Assembly (NCBI GenBank): GCA_019423795.1
Contig: JAHZAT010000093.1
Location: forward strand, 1-16,022
Origin: Clostridiales bacterium
GTDB lineage: Bacteria; Bacillota; Clostridia; Lachnospirales; Lachnospiraceae
DNA: 16,022 nucleotides
Direction of reading: 5' to 3'
The notes under the pieces are model-generated. The model was not told the DNA's origin and did not search any database. It worked only from the letters and a program-made list of their open reading frames with translations. Below are positions 1 to 8,096 of this stretch, piece by piece. Every line of letters begins with the position of its first letter. The first letter of the stretch is position 1. Position numbers and translations under genes: made by a program.

Positions 1-84
1 GAAATTGGGCGGATCAGCGATTTGTTCAAAATGTGAGCAAAATTCCACCGCTGCGCTTTCGGTTGCTTCTTTAGTTTTTATCAT
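1..84 (-). CDS. N-terminal fragment of an unidentified protein, cut by the window edge
   Basis: An open frame of 28 codons starts at an ATG (82-84, minus strand) and runs off the left edge. It begins MIKTKEATESAAVEF and continues CSHFEQIADPPNF. The composition (acidic and aromatic mix, no low complexity) looks like a real amino terminus. The HFEQIADP stretch faintly recalls the start of ISAs1-type transposases (hydrophobic-F-x-x-I-x-DPR), but here it reads DPP, so I do not assign a family. No strong Shine-Dalgarno precedes the ATG; only a weak GAG lies 5 bases upstream. The gene lies 46 bp beyond the stop of the glgX-like gene on the same strand, with a 12-bp palindrome between them. Confidence 0.35.
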   Translation of the reverse strand, partial: MIKTKEATESAAVEFCSHFEQIADPPNF

Positions 85-99
85 ATACTCAAAATCTAC

Positions 100-111
100 A
101 GTTGGCCAACT
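100..111. repeat. 12-bp perfect palindrome (AGTTGGCCAACT)
   Basis: A perfect, loop-free palindrome lies in the AT-rich gap between the glgX stop and the left-edge ORF. With no loop it cannot form an RNA hairpin terminator, so a dimeric regulator site upstream of the left-edge gene is the more natural reading. No regulator can be named. Confidence 0.4.
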
Positions 112-130
112 ACAAATTTAAAATTAAAAT

Positions 131-2281
131 TTATCTTAAAATTTCTCGTCCAGTAAACACCACAATAGACCGAGGTTTCATCACATACTCACGATCAATT
201 CGAATCTCTTCTCCTTCTTGATAGAAGTACTTTCCTTTCTCATCCCCATAAGTATCCACACTTAAGTACCATGCTCCATGATTTGCAAGGTTTGGAAGTG
301 TGATCTTTACTTCTTCCCAATAAGCATTGACTGCTACATATACAAGATCGTCTTTTCCTTTTTTGCGGTCATATCCTGCAAAGCTTACTGCCAGTGTTTT
401 TGCATTTTGTGGTACTTCCATACGTTCTGCATTAACATCGTGTGCATGCATTGCTTCCATTCCGCAAACTGCATTGTCCAGTTTCTTGCGGATAACTGGA
501 TGTTTTTTTCTGTAATCGATCATAAATTTAAAGAATTCAAATAAATCTTTATTCTTCTCTAATAAACTCCAATCAATCCATGAGATTTCATTATCCTGAC
601 AGTAGCTGTTATTATTTCCAAACTTCGTATTTCCGAATTCATCGCCTGAGAAGAACATTGGCGTTCCACGGCTGCACATTAAGATAGCACAAGCATTTCT
701 GATCATGCGGTAACGTAATTTGAGTACTTCCGGATCTTTTGTATCTCCTTCCATACCACAATTCCAGCTTCGATTGTCATTTGCCCCATCGGTATTGTTC
801 CATCCATTTGCCTCATTGTGTTTATTATTGTAAGAATAGAGATCATACATTGTAAATCCATCGTGACATGTGAGGAAGTTGATGCAGGAATTGTATCCAG
901 CGTAATTACTGTTGCCATCAGAGTAATATCCTCCATACAAGTCACCTGAACCGCAAATTCTCCACGCAGCACTATTAGCTTCCCAGAAATCACCTTTTAG
1001 ATAGCCTCGCATCGTATCACGGTACTGTCCGTTCCATTCTGCCCATCGTTTGCTGGCTGGAAAGTTTCCTACCTGATATAATCCACCTGCATCCCATGCT
1101 TCTGCGATCAGTTTTACATTCCTTAAAAGTGGATCATAGGCCAGACTTTTTAGTAATGGTGGATTATTCATTGGCATTCCATCTTCATCTCGTCCAAGAA
1201 TGCTTGCAAGATCAAATCGGAATCCATCTACACGATAATGAACCGTCCAATGTCTTAAACATTCAAGGATCATCTGCTGTACTACTGGATGGTTGCAATT
1301 TAGAGAATTCCCACATCCACTAAAATTATAATAATTACCTTCTGGAGTTAATAAATAGTAGATATTGTTGTCAAATCCCTTAAAACTGAAGAATGGTCCA
1401 TTTTCATTTCCTTCCGCAGTGTGATTAAATACAACATCCAGAATAACTTCGATTCCGTTTTCATGAAGTTCACGGATCAATTCTTTTAATTCCTGTCCTT
1501 CATTATTGACTTCCTCAGCAGCTGTATAACTGGCATTTGGTGAAAAAAATCCAACCGTATTATATCCCCAATATTCAACAAGTTGTTTCCCATCCACTTC
1601 TCTTGCGTTGATCATCTCGTCAAATTCAAAGATCGGCATCAATTCTACCGCATTGATCCCTAATTCTTTTAAATATGGGATCTTTTCTTTTAATCCTGCA
1701 AAAGTTCCTGGATGTTTGACTCCTGAGGATGAATGATTTGTAAATCCTCTGACATGTAACTCATAAATGATCAGATCACTCATCTCTCTGGTTGACTGTG
1801 GCTGTACACCCCAGTCAAAACTATCTCTTACAACTCTTGCATGATACGTTCTGGTTCTTTTATGTCCCCAGACTTCCTGTCCTGCAACAGCCTGAGCATA
1901 TGGATCCAACAAAATTTTTGTTTTATCAAACAATAATCCTTTTTGTTCATCATATGGTCCATCCACACGATAAGCATATTCAAAATCTTCAGATTTCAGA
2001 TCATAAACAATCATAGAATAGACATCTCCGATCTTATATGATTCTGGAAATGGAATGATTGCATATGGTTCTTCTTCTCCTGGATGAAATAATAGCAGAT
2101 CACATGATGTTCCATTGCTTGTATGCACTGTAAAATTCACCCCACATGAAAATTCTGATGCTCCATTTAAATCAAAAAATCCTGGTCTTACTTTAAAACC
2201 ATTAATTTCCATCATTGGATTTACCATTCTGGCATCGTCTGTAATATAATCATTCAAAATATATTGTTTCAAAACTATCAC
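131..2281 (-). CDS. glgX: Glycogen debranching enzyme GlgX-type (isoamylase/pullulanase, GH13)
   Basis: Predicted to hydrolyse alpha-1,6 branch points of glycogen or limit dextrins in the cytoplasm; there is no signal peptide. An N-terminal CBM48-like beta domain (about residues 25-150) precedes a GH13 barrel. The conserved regions are all visible: region I DVVFNH (282-287), region II GFRFD with nucleophile Asp357, region III EAWD with acid/base Glu394, and region IV TCHDG (His473-Asp474). At 716 residues it is normal for GlgX/TreX. The start is uncertain. The longest frame opens with GTG at 2281, where no good ribosome site exists. A TTG three codons in sits just behind GGGTGAT, and ATG codons follow near residues 19-24. 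It lies 49 bp behind the YczE-like gene on the same strand, so co-transcription is likely. No terminator is visible downstream. Whether it prefers glycogen or dietary pullulan cannot be told. Confidence 0.9.
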   Translation of the reverse strand: MIVLKQYILNDYITDDARMVNPMMEINGFKVRPGFFDLNGASEFSCGVNFTVHTSNGTSCDLLLFHPGEEEPYAIIPFPESYKIGDVYSMIVYDLKSEDFEYAYRVDGPYDEQKGLLFDKTKILLDPYAQAVAGQEVWGHKRTRTYHARVVRDSFDWGVQPQSTREMSDLIIYELHVRGFTNHSSSGVKHPGTFAGLKEKIPYLKELGINAVELMPIFEFDEMINAREVDGKQLVEYWGYNTVGFFSPNASYTAAEEVNNEGQELKELIRELHENGIEVILDVVFNHTAEGNENGPFFSFKGFDNNIYYLLTPEGNYYNFSGCGNSLNCNHPVVQQMILECLRHWTVHYRVDGFRFDLASILGRDEDGMPMNNPPLLKSLAYDPLLRNVKLIAEAWDAGGLYQVGNFPASKRWAEWNGQYRDTMRGYLKGDFWEANSAAWRICGSGDLYGGYYSDGNSNYAGYNSCINFLTCHDGFTMYDLYSYNNKHNEANGWNNTDGANDNRSWNCGMEGDTKDPEVLKLRYRMIRNACAILMCSRGTPMFFSGDEFGNTKFGNNNSYCQDNEISWIDWSLLEKNKDLFEFFKFMIDYRKKHPVIRKKLDNAVCGMEAMHAHDVNAERMEVPQNAKTLAVSFAGYDRKKGKDDLVYVAVNAYWEEVKITLPNLANHGAWYLSVDTYGDEKGKYFYQEGEEIRIDREYVMKPRSIVVFTGREILR

Positions 2282-2330
2282 CCGTTCTATCTTATTTTAT
2301 CATCTTTCTTATTTCTATTCTCTTAATTCC

Positions 2331-2993
2331 CTATATCGTCTGTTTACTTAAGACCGATGCAAAAGTAACTCTCTGATCGATCCAACTGCCTGTGATCGAA
2401 ACCATTTTACCCATCGTAAATGCAGCAACGATCGTTCCAATACCTAATCCATCTAAATATCCAAGCATCAGACATGTTAAAAGCCCCGTTGTGGCAAGAC
2501 ATAAAACATCAAATATGATCTTAACCCTTGCATATGGTTTGTCAATGATTTCTGATAATTCTCTTGGAAATAAATCCGTTGGAATGATCGGAAGCTGGCA
2601 TCTGTTTTCTAAAGCAATTCCTATACTTAACAAGAAATAACTGATCAGGAAATACGCAATCCTGCATGGGATCGTCTGTGGCAGGATCCCAATCCATAAT
2701 TCATTGACATCTAATAATTCACTAAACGCAAATCCTGCAACGAAGCTGAATAAATAAGATGGTACAAACTTTCTTCTTAGGATCATCAGACTTAACACTA
2801 ATGCTCCCTGAAATATATATGTCCATGTACCTAGTGATAACTCCTTAAATACTTCCGAAAATGCATAAGGTACACTTGAGATTGCCGAAATTCCAGAACC
2901 TGAATACAGCATCAGTACTACACTAAAACTATTGATCACGATTGCTGCCATCAATGCAAGCTCTCCTCTTAGTATTGGTTTTTCATTCTCCAT
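2331..2993 (-). CDS. YczE/YyaS/YitT-family integral membrane protein
   Basis: A 220-residue polytopic membrane protein with about five hydrophobic helices (near residues 12-30, 55-73, 79-93, 108-128 and 158-188). The loop PIIPTDLFPRELSEI (about 134-148) between helices, and the closing segment GLGIGT...FTMGKMVSI, match the pattern I know from YczE-like (DUF6198) proteins. The biochemical role of that family is not established; membrane transport or assembly functions are only guesses. The ATG is well set, with GGAGG seven bases upstream. It is the first gene of a probable two-gene unit with the debranching enzyme and is divergent from the AGCS symporter. A TTGACA -35 box lies about 110 bp upstream. 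Confidence 0.75.
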   Translation of the reverse strand: MENEKPILRGELALMAAIVINSFSVVLMLYSGSGISAISSVPYAFSEVFKELSLGTWTYIFQGALVLSLMILRRKFVPSYLFSFVAGFAFSELLDVNELWIGILPQTIPCRIAYFLISYFLLSIGIALENRCQLPIIPTDLFPRELSEIIDKPYARVKIIFDVLCLATTGLLTCLMLGYLDGLGIGTIVAAFTMGKMVSITGSWIDQRVTFASVLSKQTI

Positions 2994-3080
2994 CTTTCAT
3001 CCTCCAAGTCTACACGTAATTATGAATATAAGTTTAGTCCTTATTTACATATTTTACAAGTTAGATTTTTTTCATAAATC

Positions 3081-3110
3081 TATAGAAGATATCTATTAAT
3101 TCTCTGTCAA
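3081..3110 (-). promoter_or_regulatory. Candidate sigma-A promoter for the YczE-like/glgX unit
   Basis: On the minus strand a perfect TTGACA (plus 3105-3110) is followed after 18 bases by TCTATA (plus 3081-3086). This implies a 5' leader of about 80 nt. The -10 is only a partial match, so the start point is tentative. Confidence 0.45.
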
Positions 3111-3120
3111 GATTAGATTC

Positions 3121-3149
3121 TGTACTTTTTTCTGTAAATATGATATGAT
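3121..3149 (+). promoter_or_regulatory. Extended -10 promoter for the AGCS symporter
   Basis: TGATATGAT (3141-3149) is an extended -10 (TG-n-TATGAT). A weak -35 (TGTACT, 3121-3126) lies 17 bases upstream. Transcription would begin near 3156 and give a leader of about 115 nt that contains the inverted repeat at 3171-3196. Confidence 0.55.
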
Positions 3150-3170
3150 TGCACTTGTGTCTGTTCATGT

Positions 3171-3196
3171 TCCATGTCACCTTAAGGTAACATGGA
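3171..3196. promoter_or_regulatory. 26-bp near-perfect inverted repeat in the AGCS leader (operator candidate)
   Basis: The arms TCCATGTCACC and GGTAACATGGA flank a TTAA centre, with one mismatch in eleven arm positions; the core ACCTTAAGGT is itself a perfect palindrome. It lies just downstream of the predicted transcription start. There is no U-tract on either strand, so it is not a terminator. It fits an operator for a dimeric repressor or MerR-like protein, or a leader hairpin. No glycine-riboswitch-like structure is seen. Confidence 0.5.
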
Positions 3197-3269
3197 TCTT
3201 AATGAGTAAATATCTATTATATAAGAACAGATACAAATTAATAAAAGAAATTTGAAAGAGGTTTGATTT

Positions 3270-4655
3270 ATGTTAGAGCTTATACAATCAGTTAACAGTG
3301 CCGTGAACAACTTTATCTGGGGTGTTCCAGCCATGATCTGCATCATTGGTGTCGGATTACTGTTAACGATCAAAACAAAATTTTTACAGATCCGTAAATT
3401 TCCTTATGCAATGAAGGAAACGCTTGGTCGTGTCTTTAAGAAGCAAGATGCATCCGACGGATCTATGACTCCATTTCAGGCAGTCTGTACTGCACTCGCT
3501 TCCACAGTCGGAACTGGAAATATTGCCGGAGTTGCCGGTGCGATCGCAATCGGTGGTCCTGGTGCTGTTTTCTGGATGTGGATTTCTGCTATTCTTGGAA
3601 TGTGTACGAAATTTTCCGAAGTAACACTTGCAGTTCACTTCAGAGAACGTAACCAAGAAGGGGATTATGTTGGTGGTCCTATGTACTATATCAAGAATGG
3701 TCTTAGCAAAAACTGGCATTTTCTTGCTGTACTATTCTCTGCTTTCGGAGTTTTAACAGTATTCGGAACTGGAAATGCTACTCAGGTAAATACGATCACA
3801 ACAGCAATCAATTCTGCTTTGTTGAATTTCCACGTGATCAGTCAGTTTTCTGTTGGAACTACGAATCTGATCATTGGTATCATTGTTGCAATTCTTGTGG
3901 CATTGATCTTACTTGGCGGAATCAAAAGAATCGGACAGGTAGCTGAAAGATTAGTACCTTTTATGGCATTTATTTATATCTTCTTTGCCTTAGGTGTTGT
4001 TGTTTTAAATATCGATCAGCTGCCTGCTGTTTTTGGTTCTATCATTAACGGAGCTTTCCATCCTGCTTCTGTGACTGGTGGTATTGTTGGAAGTTTCTTT
4101 ATGAGTATGAAAAAAGGTGTCGCACGAGGCATCTTCTCAAATGAAGCCGGACTTGGTACAGGTTCGATCGCTCATGCCTGTGCTGATACAAAAGAGCCTG
4201 TAAAGCAGGGACTTCTTGGTATCTTTGAAGTATTTACTGATACGATCTTAATCTGTACATTGACAGCCTTGGTCATCCTCTGCAGTGGAATTCCAATTGG
4301 ATTTGGTGCGGATGCTGGTGCTGAACTTACGATCAGTGGATTTACTTCTACTTATGGAAACTGGATCTCCATCTTTACTGCGGTTGCGTTATGTTGCTTT
4401 GCATTTTCAACCATTATCGGATGGGGATTATATGGAGCTCGTTGTATTGAGTTTTTATTCTCCTCTAAGGTTATTAAACCTTTTATGTTAGTATATTCGT
4501 TAGTTGCGATCCTTGGTGCTACTGTAGACCTTGGAATGCTTTGGAGTATCGCAGAAACATTCAACGGTCTGATGGCGATTCCGAACTTGATCGCTTTGTT
4601 CCTTCTATCTGGAACTGTGGTAAAATTGGTAAAAGACTATTTTCATGAGAAATAG
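3270..4655 (+). CDS. AGCS-family sodium:alanine/glycine symporter
   Basis: Couples uptake of a small neutral amino acid (alanine or glycine) to sodium across the cytoplasmic membrane. The 461-residue length and roughly eleven hydrophobic helices fit the alanine/glycine:cation symporter (AGCS) family. The diagnostic block ALASTVGTGNIAGVAGAI (about 75-92) is followed by GGPGAVFWMW, then by EVTLAVHFRERN and GGPMYYI. The later FSNEAGLGTGSIAHA (about 290-304) is also typical. The start at 3270 is supported by GAAAGAGG about eight bases upstream. It is a single-gene unit with its own promoter and an unusual inverted repeat in the leader. Its last 13 bp overlap the end of the convergent GGDEF gene. 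Alanine versus glycine specificity cannot be read from sequence. Confidence 0.92.
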   Translation: MLELIQSVNSAVNNFIWGVPAMICIIGVGLLLTIKTKFLQIRKFPYAMKETLGRVFKKQDASDGSMTPFQAVCTALASTVGTGNIAGVAGAIAIGGPGAVFWMWISAILGMCTKFSEVTLAVHFRERNQEGDYVGGPMYYIKNGLSKNWHFLAVLFSAFGVLTVFGTGNATQVNTITTAINSALLNFHVISQFSVGTTNLIIGIIVAILVALILLGGIKRIGQVAERLVPFMAFIYIFFALGVVVLNIDQLPAVFGSIINGAFHPASVTGGIVGSFFMSMKKGVARGIFSNEAGLGTGSIAHACADTKEPVKQGLLGIFEVFTDTILICTLTALVILCSGIPIGFGADAGAELTISGFTSTYGNWISIFTAVALCCFAFSTIIGWGLYGARCIEFLFSSKVIKPFMLVYSLVAILGATVDLGMLWSIAETFNGLMAIPNLIALFLLSGTVVKLVKDYFHEK

Positions 4656-4656
4656 T
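4636..4656. terminator. Possible weak bidirectional terminator on the convergent overlap
   Basis: ACTATTT and AAATAGT form a 7-bp AT-rich stem around a 7-base loop. The hairpin contains both stop codons of the convergent symporter and GGDEF genes. There is no strong U-tract after it, so its termination role is only suggested by its position. Confidence 0.25.
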
Positions 4657-5293
4657 TGCACACTCTTGCTTTTCCACTTCGTTTTGCCTGGTAAAGTGCC
4701 TGATCGGCGCGTTTATAGAGATCCATGTAGCAGTCCCCGTCTTGTGGGGCTGTGCTGATCCCGATACTGATGGAGATATTATTTCCTTCCAATTCGTCGA
4801 TCTTGTATGCTTGTGTTTTAGCCAGCAATTCTTCTGCTTTCTTCATTGCTATATCCTTTGTCTGGATATTCTTCATAATGACTCCGAATTCATCCCCACC
4901 GATCCTTCCTAATATATCTCCTTCACGGAAAGTGCCTTTTAGAAGTTTCCCGAATTTCTGTAACACGATATCCCCGACTGCATGTCCATAGATATCGTTG
5001 ATCTGCTTAAAACAGTCCACATCCAAAATCAAAAATGCATGGTACTTATTCTCATCTTCTGATAAAAGTTCATCCGTTAACTGCTCGGTTGTTTCTTTGT
5101 TATATAATCCTGTCAATGCGTCAGTTTGTGCATATTTCAGTAATTCTTTGTTCCTTGTATGATTCTCATAAACAATATACAGGATCAATAAGGTCACCAA
5201 AACAATAAATACGATCATAAAGCTTATTTCGTAGTCTTCAATGAAGTTATATGACTGTTGTGCTGCCTGTTCTGGTAATGCATAACAGAGCAT
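4643..5293 (-). CDS. GGDEF diguanylate cyclase domain, 3' part of a frameshifted gene
   Basis: Encodes the second transmembrane helix (about 25-42) and a full GGDEF domain that would make cyclic di-GMP from two GTP at the membrane. Visible features are the entry motif DALTGLYN, metal-site Asp91 in LDVDCFKQIND, the intact GGDEF signature (132-136), and an RxxD product-inhibition site (REGD, 123-126) exactly five residues before it. The ATG at 5291-5293 has no ribosome site and is an internal Met: the upstream codons in this frame read Gly-Trp, continuing the Cache domain encoded in the other frame. This is therefore the 3' half of one gene interrupted by a frameshift. Unless the frameshift is a sequence error or is bypassed, the cyclase would be poorly translated and detached from its sensor. 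It ends 13 bp inside the symporter gene. Confidence 0.8.
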   Translation of the reverse strand: MLCYALPEQAAQQSYNFIEDYEISFMIVFIVLVTLLILYIVYENHTRNKELLKYAQTDALTGLYNKETTEQLTDELLSEDENKYHAFLILDVDCFKQINDIYGHAVGDIVLQKFGKLLKGTFREGDILGRIGGDEFGVIMKNIQTKDIAMKKAEELLAKTQAYKIDELEGNNISISIGISTAPQDGDCYMDLYKRADQALYQAKRSGKARVCNYFS

Positions 5294-6099
5294 CCAACCA
5301 TTGGCATATATGCAAAGTAATGTCTTCTTGTCCCTTCTTTCTTGCTGTCTGCCGTTACAAGATTTTCTTTTCCTTCTTTAAAATCCTGTTTGATTTTCTT
5401 CACTGTTACTTTGTCTTTGATGATCCATTTGCAACAACATTTATAGAAATTATCTCTATAATCAAGATTCCAGTAAGATGTATCTCCTTCAAATGCAATG
5501 ATTTCTCCGTTTTGCGCAATGATCATACTGCATCCTTGTCCATTAAAAAGATCTTCAAACAGCATACGACTTAGAGCTGTTACGTCATAAGAACCTCCAA
5601 GAGCTCCGATCACTTTGTGTTTGCTGTTATATATAGGAACTCCTAACACAACTCTTGTTGATCCAGAAATACTACTATCTAATGGATCACTTAATGTTCT
5701 TTTTCCACTGATCACTTCTTTAAAATATCTTCGATGCGATAAATTCTTTATCAATCCATTGTCATAATGAGCATCCCCATTTGGCTCGATCAATGCAGTC
5801 CCACAAAAATCTGTATGTTTTGTGATCGACTTGATCAAATCCATATTCTTCTTTGCTAACAGATGGTCTGTCTTACCAATCTCTTCTGTTAATCCATTTA
5901 AGTAATCATATTGAATATCTAATATTGTTCTTAAATGCTCACTCTGTCTGACCACGTTGTTCCTCATCGTGTTTTTTGATCTTTGTTCAACAGAACGTTT
6001 TATGCAAAAGAAGAAAACAAAAAGTCCTACGATGACTGCCGCTAAGAATATACTGATCACAGCCGCATATTTTTTAATCTGTGTCTGATTCTTCTTCAT
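5224..6099 (-). CDS. Cache-type sensor, 5' part of the frameshifted diguanylate cyclase gene
   Basis: Encodes a short basic N-terminus, a transmembrane helix (about 13-33) and an extracellular double-Cache-like sensor domain. Typical marks are the FCGTALIEPNGDAHY strand, the RRYFKEVISGK segment (about 123-133), VVLGVPIYN and GALGGSYD, and a last strand RRHYFAYMPMVG. The final 22 residues after VG are out-of-frame sequence. The true continuation, W-MLCYALPEQ, lies in the frame that begins the 4643-5293 piece. The ligand is unknown; Cache domains bind small molecules such as amino acids or carboxylates. The start has AAGGAG about ten bases upstream and a good extended -10 promoter further back, so transcription signals remain intact. 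With the 3' piece the original protein would be about 485 residues. Confidence 0.75.
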   Translation of the reverse strand: MKKNQTQIKKYAAVISIFLAAVIVGLFVFFFCIKRSVEQRSKNTMRNNVVRQSEHLRTILDIQYDYLNGLTEEIGKTDHLLAKKNMDLIKSITKHTDFCGTALIEPNGDAHYDNGLIKNLSHRRYFKEVISGKRTLSDPLDSSISGSTRVVLGVPIYNSKHKVIGALGGSYDVTALSRMLFEDLFNGQGCSMIIAQNGEIIAFEGDTSYWNLDYRDNFYKCCCKWIIKDKVTVKKIKQDFKEGKENLVTADSKKEGTRRHYFAYMPMVGCSVMHYQNRQHNSHITSLKTTK

Positions 6100-6149
6100 A
6101 ACTTTGATTCTCCTTGATTCTATATCTGTATATATTTTTGTTCTATTTA

Positions 6150-6178
6150 ACTATACCAAAATTTGCTATATCCGTCTA
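6150..6178 (-). promoter_or_regulatory. Extended -10 promoter of the Cache-GGDEF gene
   Basis: On the minus strand TGG-TATAGT (-10 at plus 6150-6155) lies 17 bases behind TAGACG (plus 6173-6178, four of six to TTGACA). It is about 50 bp upstream of the sensor start codon. Confidence 0.55.
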
Positions 6179-6212
6179 TTTAATCCCGTGAAAATCTTTT
6201 CTATATTAGAAT

Positions 6213-6245
6213 AAAAAAAGAGAAAACTTTCGTTTTCCCTTTTTT
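6213..6245 (-). terminator. Rho-independent terminator of the MarR/ABC operon
   Basis: The minus-strand RNA forms a stem of GGGAAAAC with GUUUUCUC (one G-U pair) closed by a GAAA tetraloop and flanked by A and U tracts. It lies 19 bp after the stop of the second ABC gene. The flanking tracts could also make it work on the other strand, but no plus-strand gene leads into it. Confidence 0.85.
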
Positions 6246-6263
6246 CACAATGTTTTATTATTC

Positions 6264-8096
6264 TTAAGCGTTTTCAAACTGGCTATTATAAAGATCCGCA
6301 TAGAATCCACCCTTAGCCAGCAGTTCTTCATGATTTCCCTGTTCTACAATGTCTCCGTGATTCATAACCAAGATCACATCGGCATCTTTGATCGTTGATA
6401 AGCGGTGGGCGATCACAAAACTTGTTCTTCCTTGCATCAGATTATCCATTGCCATCTGAATTCGTTCTTCTGTTCTTGTATCGACCGAACTTGTTGCTTC
6501 ATCAAGGATCAAAATCTTTGGATCTGCTAAGATTGCTCTTGCGATCGTTAATAACTGTTTCTGTCCTTGGGAGATATTATTGCTTTCTTCGTTGATCTCC
6601 ATATCATATCCACCTGGCTGTGTTTCAATGAAATGATGTGCGTATGCAGCTCTTGCTGCTCCTTGGATTTCTTCTTCGCTTGCATCTAATTTACCATAGC
6701 GGATATTGTCACGGATACTTGCATTGTAAAGCCATGTATCCTGAAGCACCATACCAAACATTTCTCTTAGGTCACTTCTCTTGAATTCTCTGATATCATG
6801 GCCATCTACTTTAATGCAGCCTCCATTCACATCATAGAAACGCATCAGAAGTTTGATCAACGTTGTCTTTCCAGCTCCAGTTGGTCCTACGATCGCAACT
6901 TTTTGTCCTTCTTTGACATCGACGGAGAAGTCATTGATGATCGTTTGATCTTTGTTGTATCCGAAGTTTACATGTTCAAATGTTACATTTCCAGCAAGTG
7001 TATCAACAGGTACTGCGTCTTTTTCAACTTCGATCTCCTCCTCTTCTTCCAGGAATTCAAAGACACGTTCTGCAGATGCTGCGGTCGTCTGCATCATGTT
7101 ACCTACCTGTGCTAACTGTGTGATCGGTTGGCTGAAGTTTCTTACATACTGTAAGAATGACTGGATCTGACCTACCTCGATTGTCTTCTTGATTGCTAAA
7201 TATCCACCTAATATTGTTACTGCTACATAACCTAAATTTCCAACAAACTGCATCAGCGGCATCATTGCTCCTGAGAAGAATTGTGATCTCCATGCAGAAT
7301 TGTAAAGTTTTCCATTTACTTCTTTAAATTCTTCGATCACGCTTTCTTCTTTGTTAAATGCTTTGACAATGTTATGTCCACTATAGATTTCTTCTACCTG
7401 TCCATTTAACTCTCCAAGATGTTTCTGCTGTGCCTTGAAATATGGCTGAGATTTTGACATGATCAATCCGATCAATCCCATAGATAATGGAAGTGTCAAT
7501 AAAACTGCGATCGTCATCGGAATACTGATACGGATCATCATAATAAATACACCGACGATCTGTGTCGTTGATGTGATGATCTGTGTCATACTCTGGTTTA
7601 AGCTCTGCCCTAATGTATCAACATCATTTGTAACTCTTGACAATACTTCACCATAGGTTCTGCTTTCAAAATATTTCATTGGCATACGATGAATCTTCTC
7701 TGAAATATCTTTTCTCATCTGGTAACTGACATTATTTGATACATGTGTCATGATCAGTCCCTGAATAAATGAGAAAATCGCACTTGCTACATATAAGCTT
7801 AACAACATCAATAAAATATGTTTAACTTTATCAAAATCAATTCCACTTCCACCAGATACTTTGCGAACCAGTCCTTTGAAGATCTCAGTTGTTGCATCTC
7901 CTAAGATCGTTGGTCCAACAATGTTAAACACGGTACTTGCAATGGCAAAAATGATTACCATAACGATCGGAACATAGAAACGTCTCATATATTTGATCAG
8001 TTTGACCATTGTTCCTTTTAAATCTTTGGCTTTCTCGCCTGGTGCCATTCCTCTGCCTGGTCCACCCATCGGACCTCTTCTTCGATTATTACTCAT
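6264..8096 (-). CDS. ABC exporter half-transporter, catalytic-site NBD (610 aa)
   Basis: A membrane domain (six helices, about residues 40-330) fused to an ATPase domain; partner of the gene at 8089-10278 in a heterodimeric type-IV multidrug-type exporter. It has Walker A GPTGAGKTT (404-412), Q-loop LQD (451-453), canonical Walker B with catalytic Glu (LDE, 531-533) and switch His564. Its signature, however, is degenerate, ISQGQ (508-512). An Arg/Gly-rich N-terminus (RRRGPMGGPGRG) precedes the first helix, as is common in this subfamily. I place the start at 8096, 19 codons inside the longest open frame: this ATG has GGGAGGTG about eight bases upstream and overlaps the upstream stop by 8 nt, giving translational coupling. 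The BmrCD/EfrCD/LmrCD type is the best analogy; substrates are unknown. Confidence 0.92.
   Translation of the reverse strand: MSNNRRRGPMGGPGRGMAPGEKAKDLKGTMVKLIKYMRRFYVPIVMVIIFAIASTVFNIVGPTILGDATTEIFKGLVRKVSGGSGIDFDKVKHILLMLLSLYVASAIFSFIQGLIMTHVSNNVSYQMRKDISEKIHRMPMKYFESRTYGEVLSRVTNDVDTLGQSLNQSMTQIITSTTQIVGVFIMMIRISIPMTIAVLLTLPLSMGLIGLIMSKSQPYFKAQQKHLGELNGQVEEIYSGHNIVKAFNKEESVIEEFKEVNGKLYNSAWRSQFFSGAMMPLMQFVGNLGYVAVTILGGYLAIKKTIEVGQIQSFLQYVRNFSQPITQLAQVGNMMQTTAASAERVFEFLEEEEEIEVEKDAVPVDTLAGNVTFEHVNFGYNKDQTIINDFSVDVKEGQKVAIVGPTGAGKTTLIKLLMRFYDVNGGCIKVDGHDIREFKRSDLREMFGMVLQDTWLYNASIRDNIRYGKLDASEEEIQGAARAAYAHHFIETQPGGYDMEINEESNNISQGQKQLLTIARAILADPKILILDEATSSVDTRTEERIQMAMDNLMQGRTSFVIAHRLSTIKDADVILVMNHGDIVEQGNHEELLAKGGFYADLYNSQFENA

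Noticed and set aside
703..993. 96-codon minus-strand frame inside glgX
   Set aside because: It overlaps the core of the GH13 barrel in another frame and has no family features.
3150..3269. Glycine or other amino-acid riboswitch before the AGCS symporter
   Set aside because: The leader is short and lacks the conserved paired G-rich domains of the glycine aptamer; only the inverted repeat is present.
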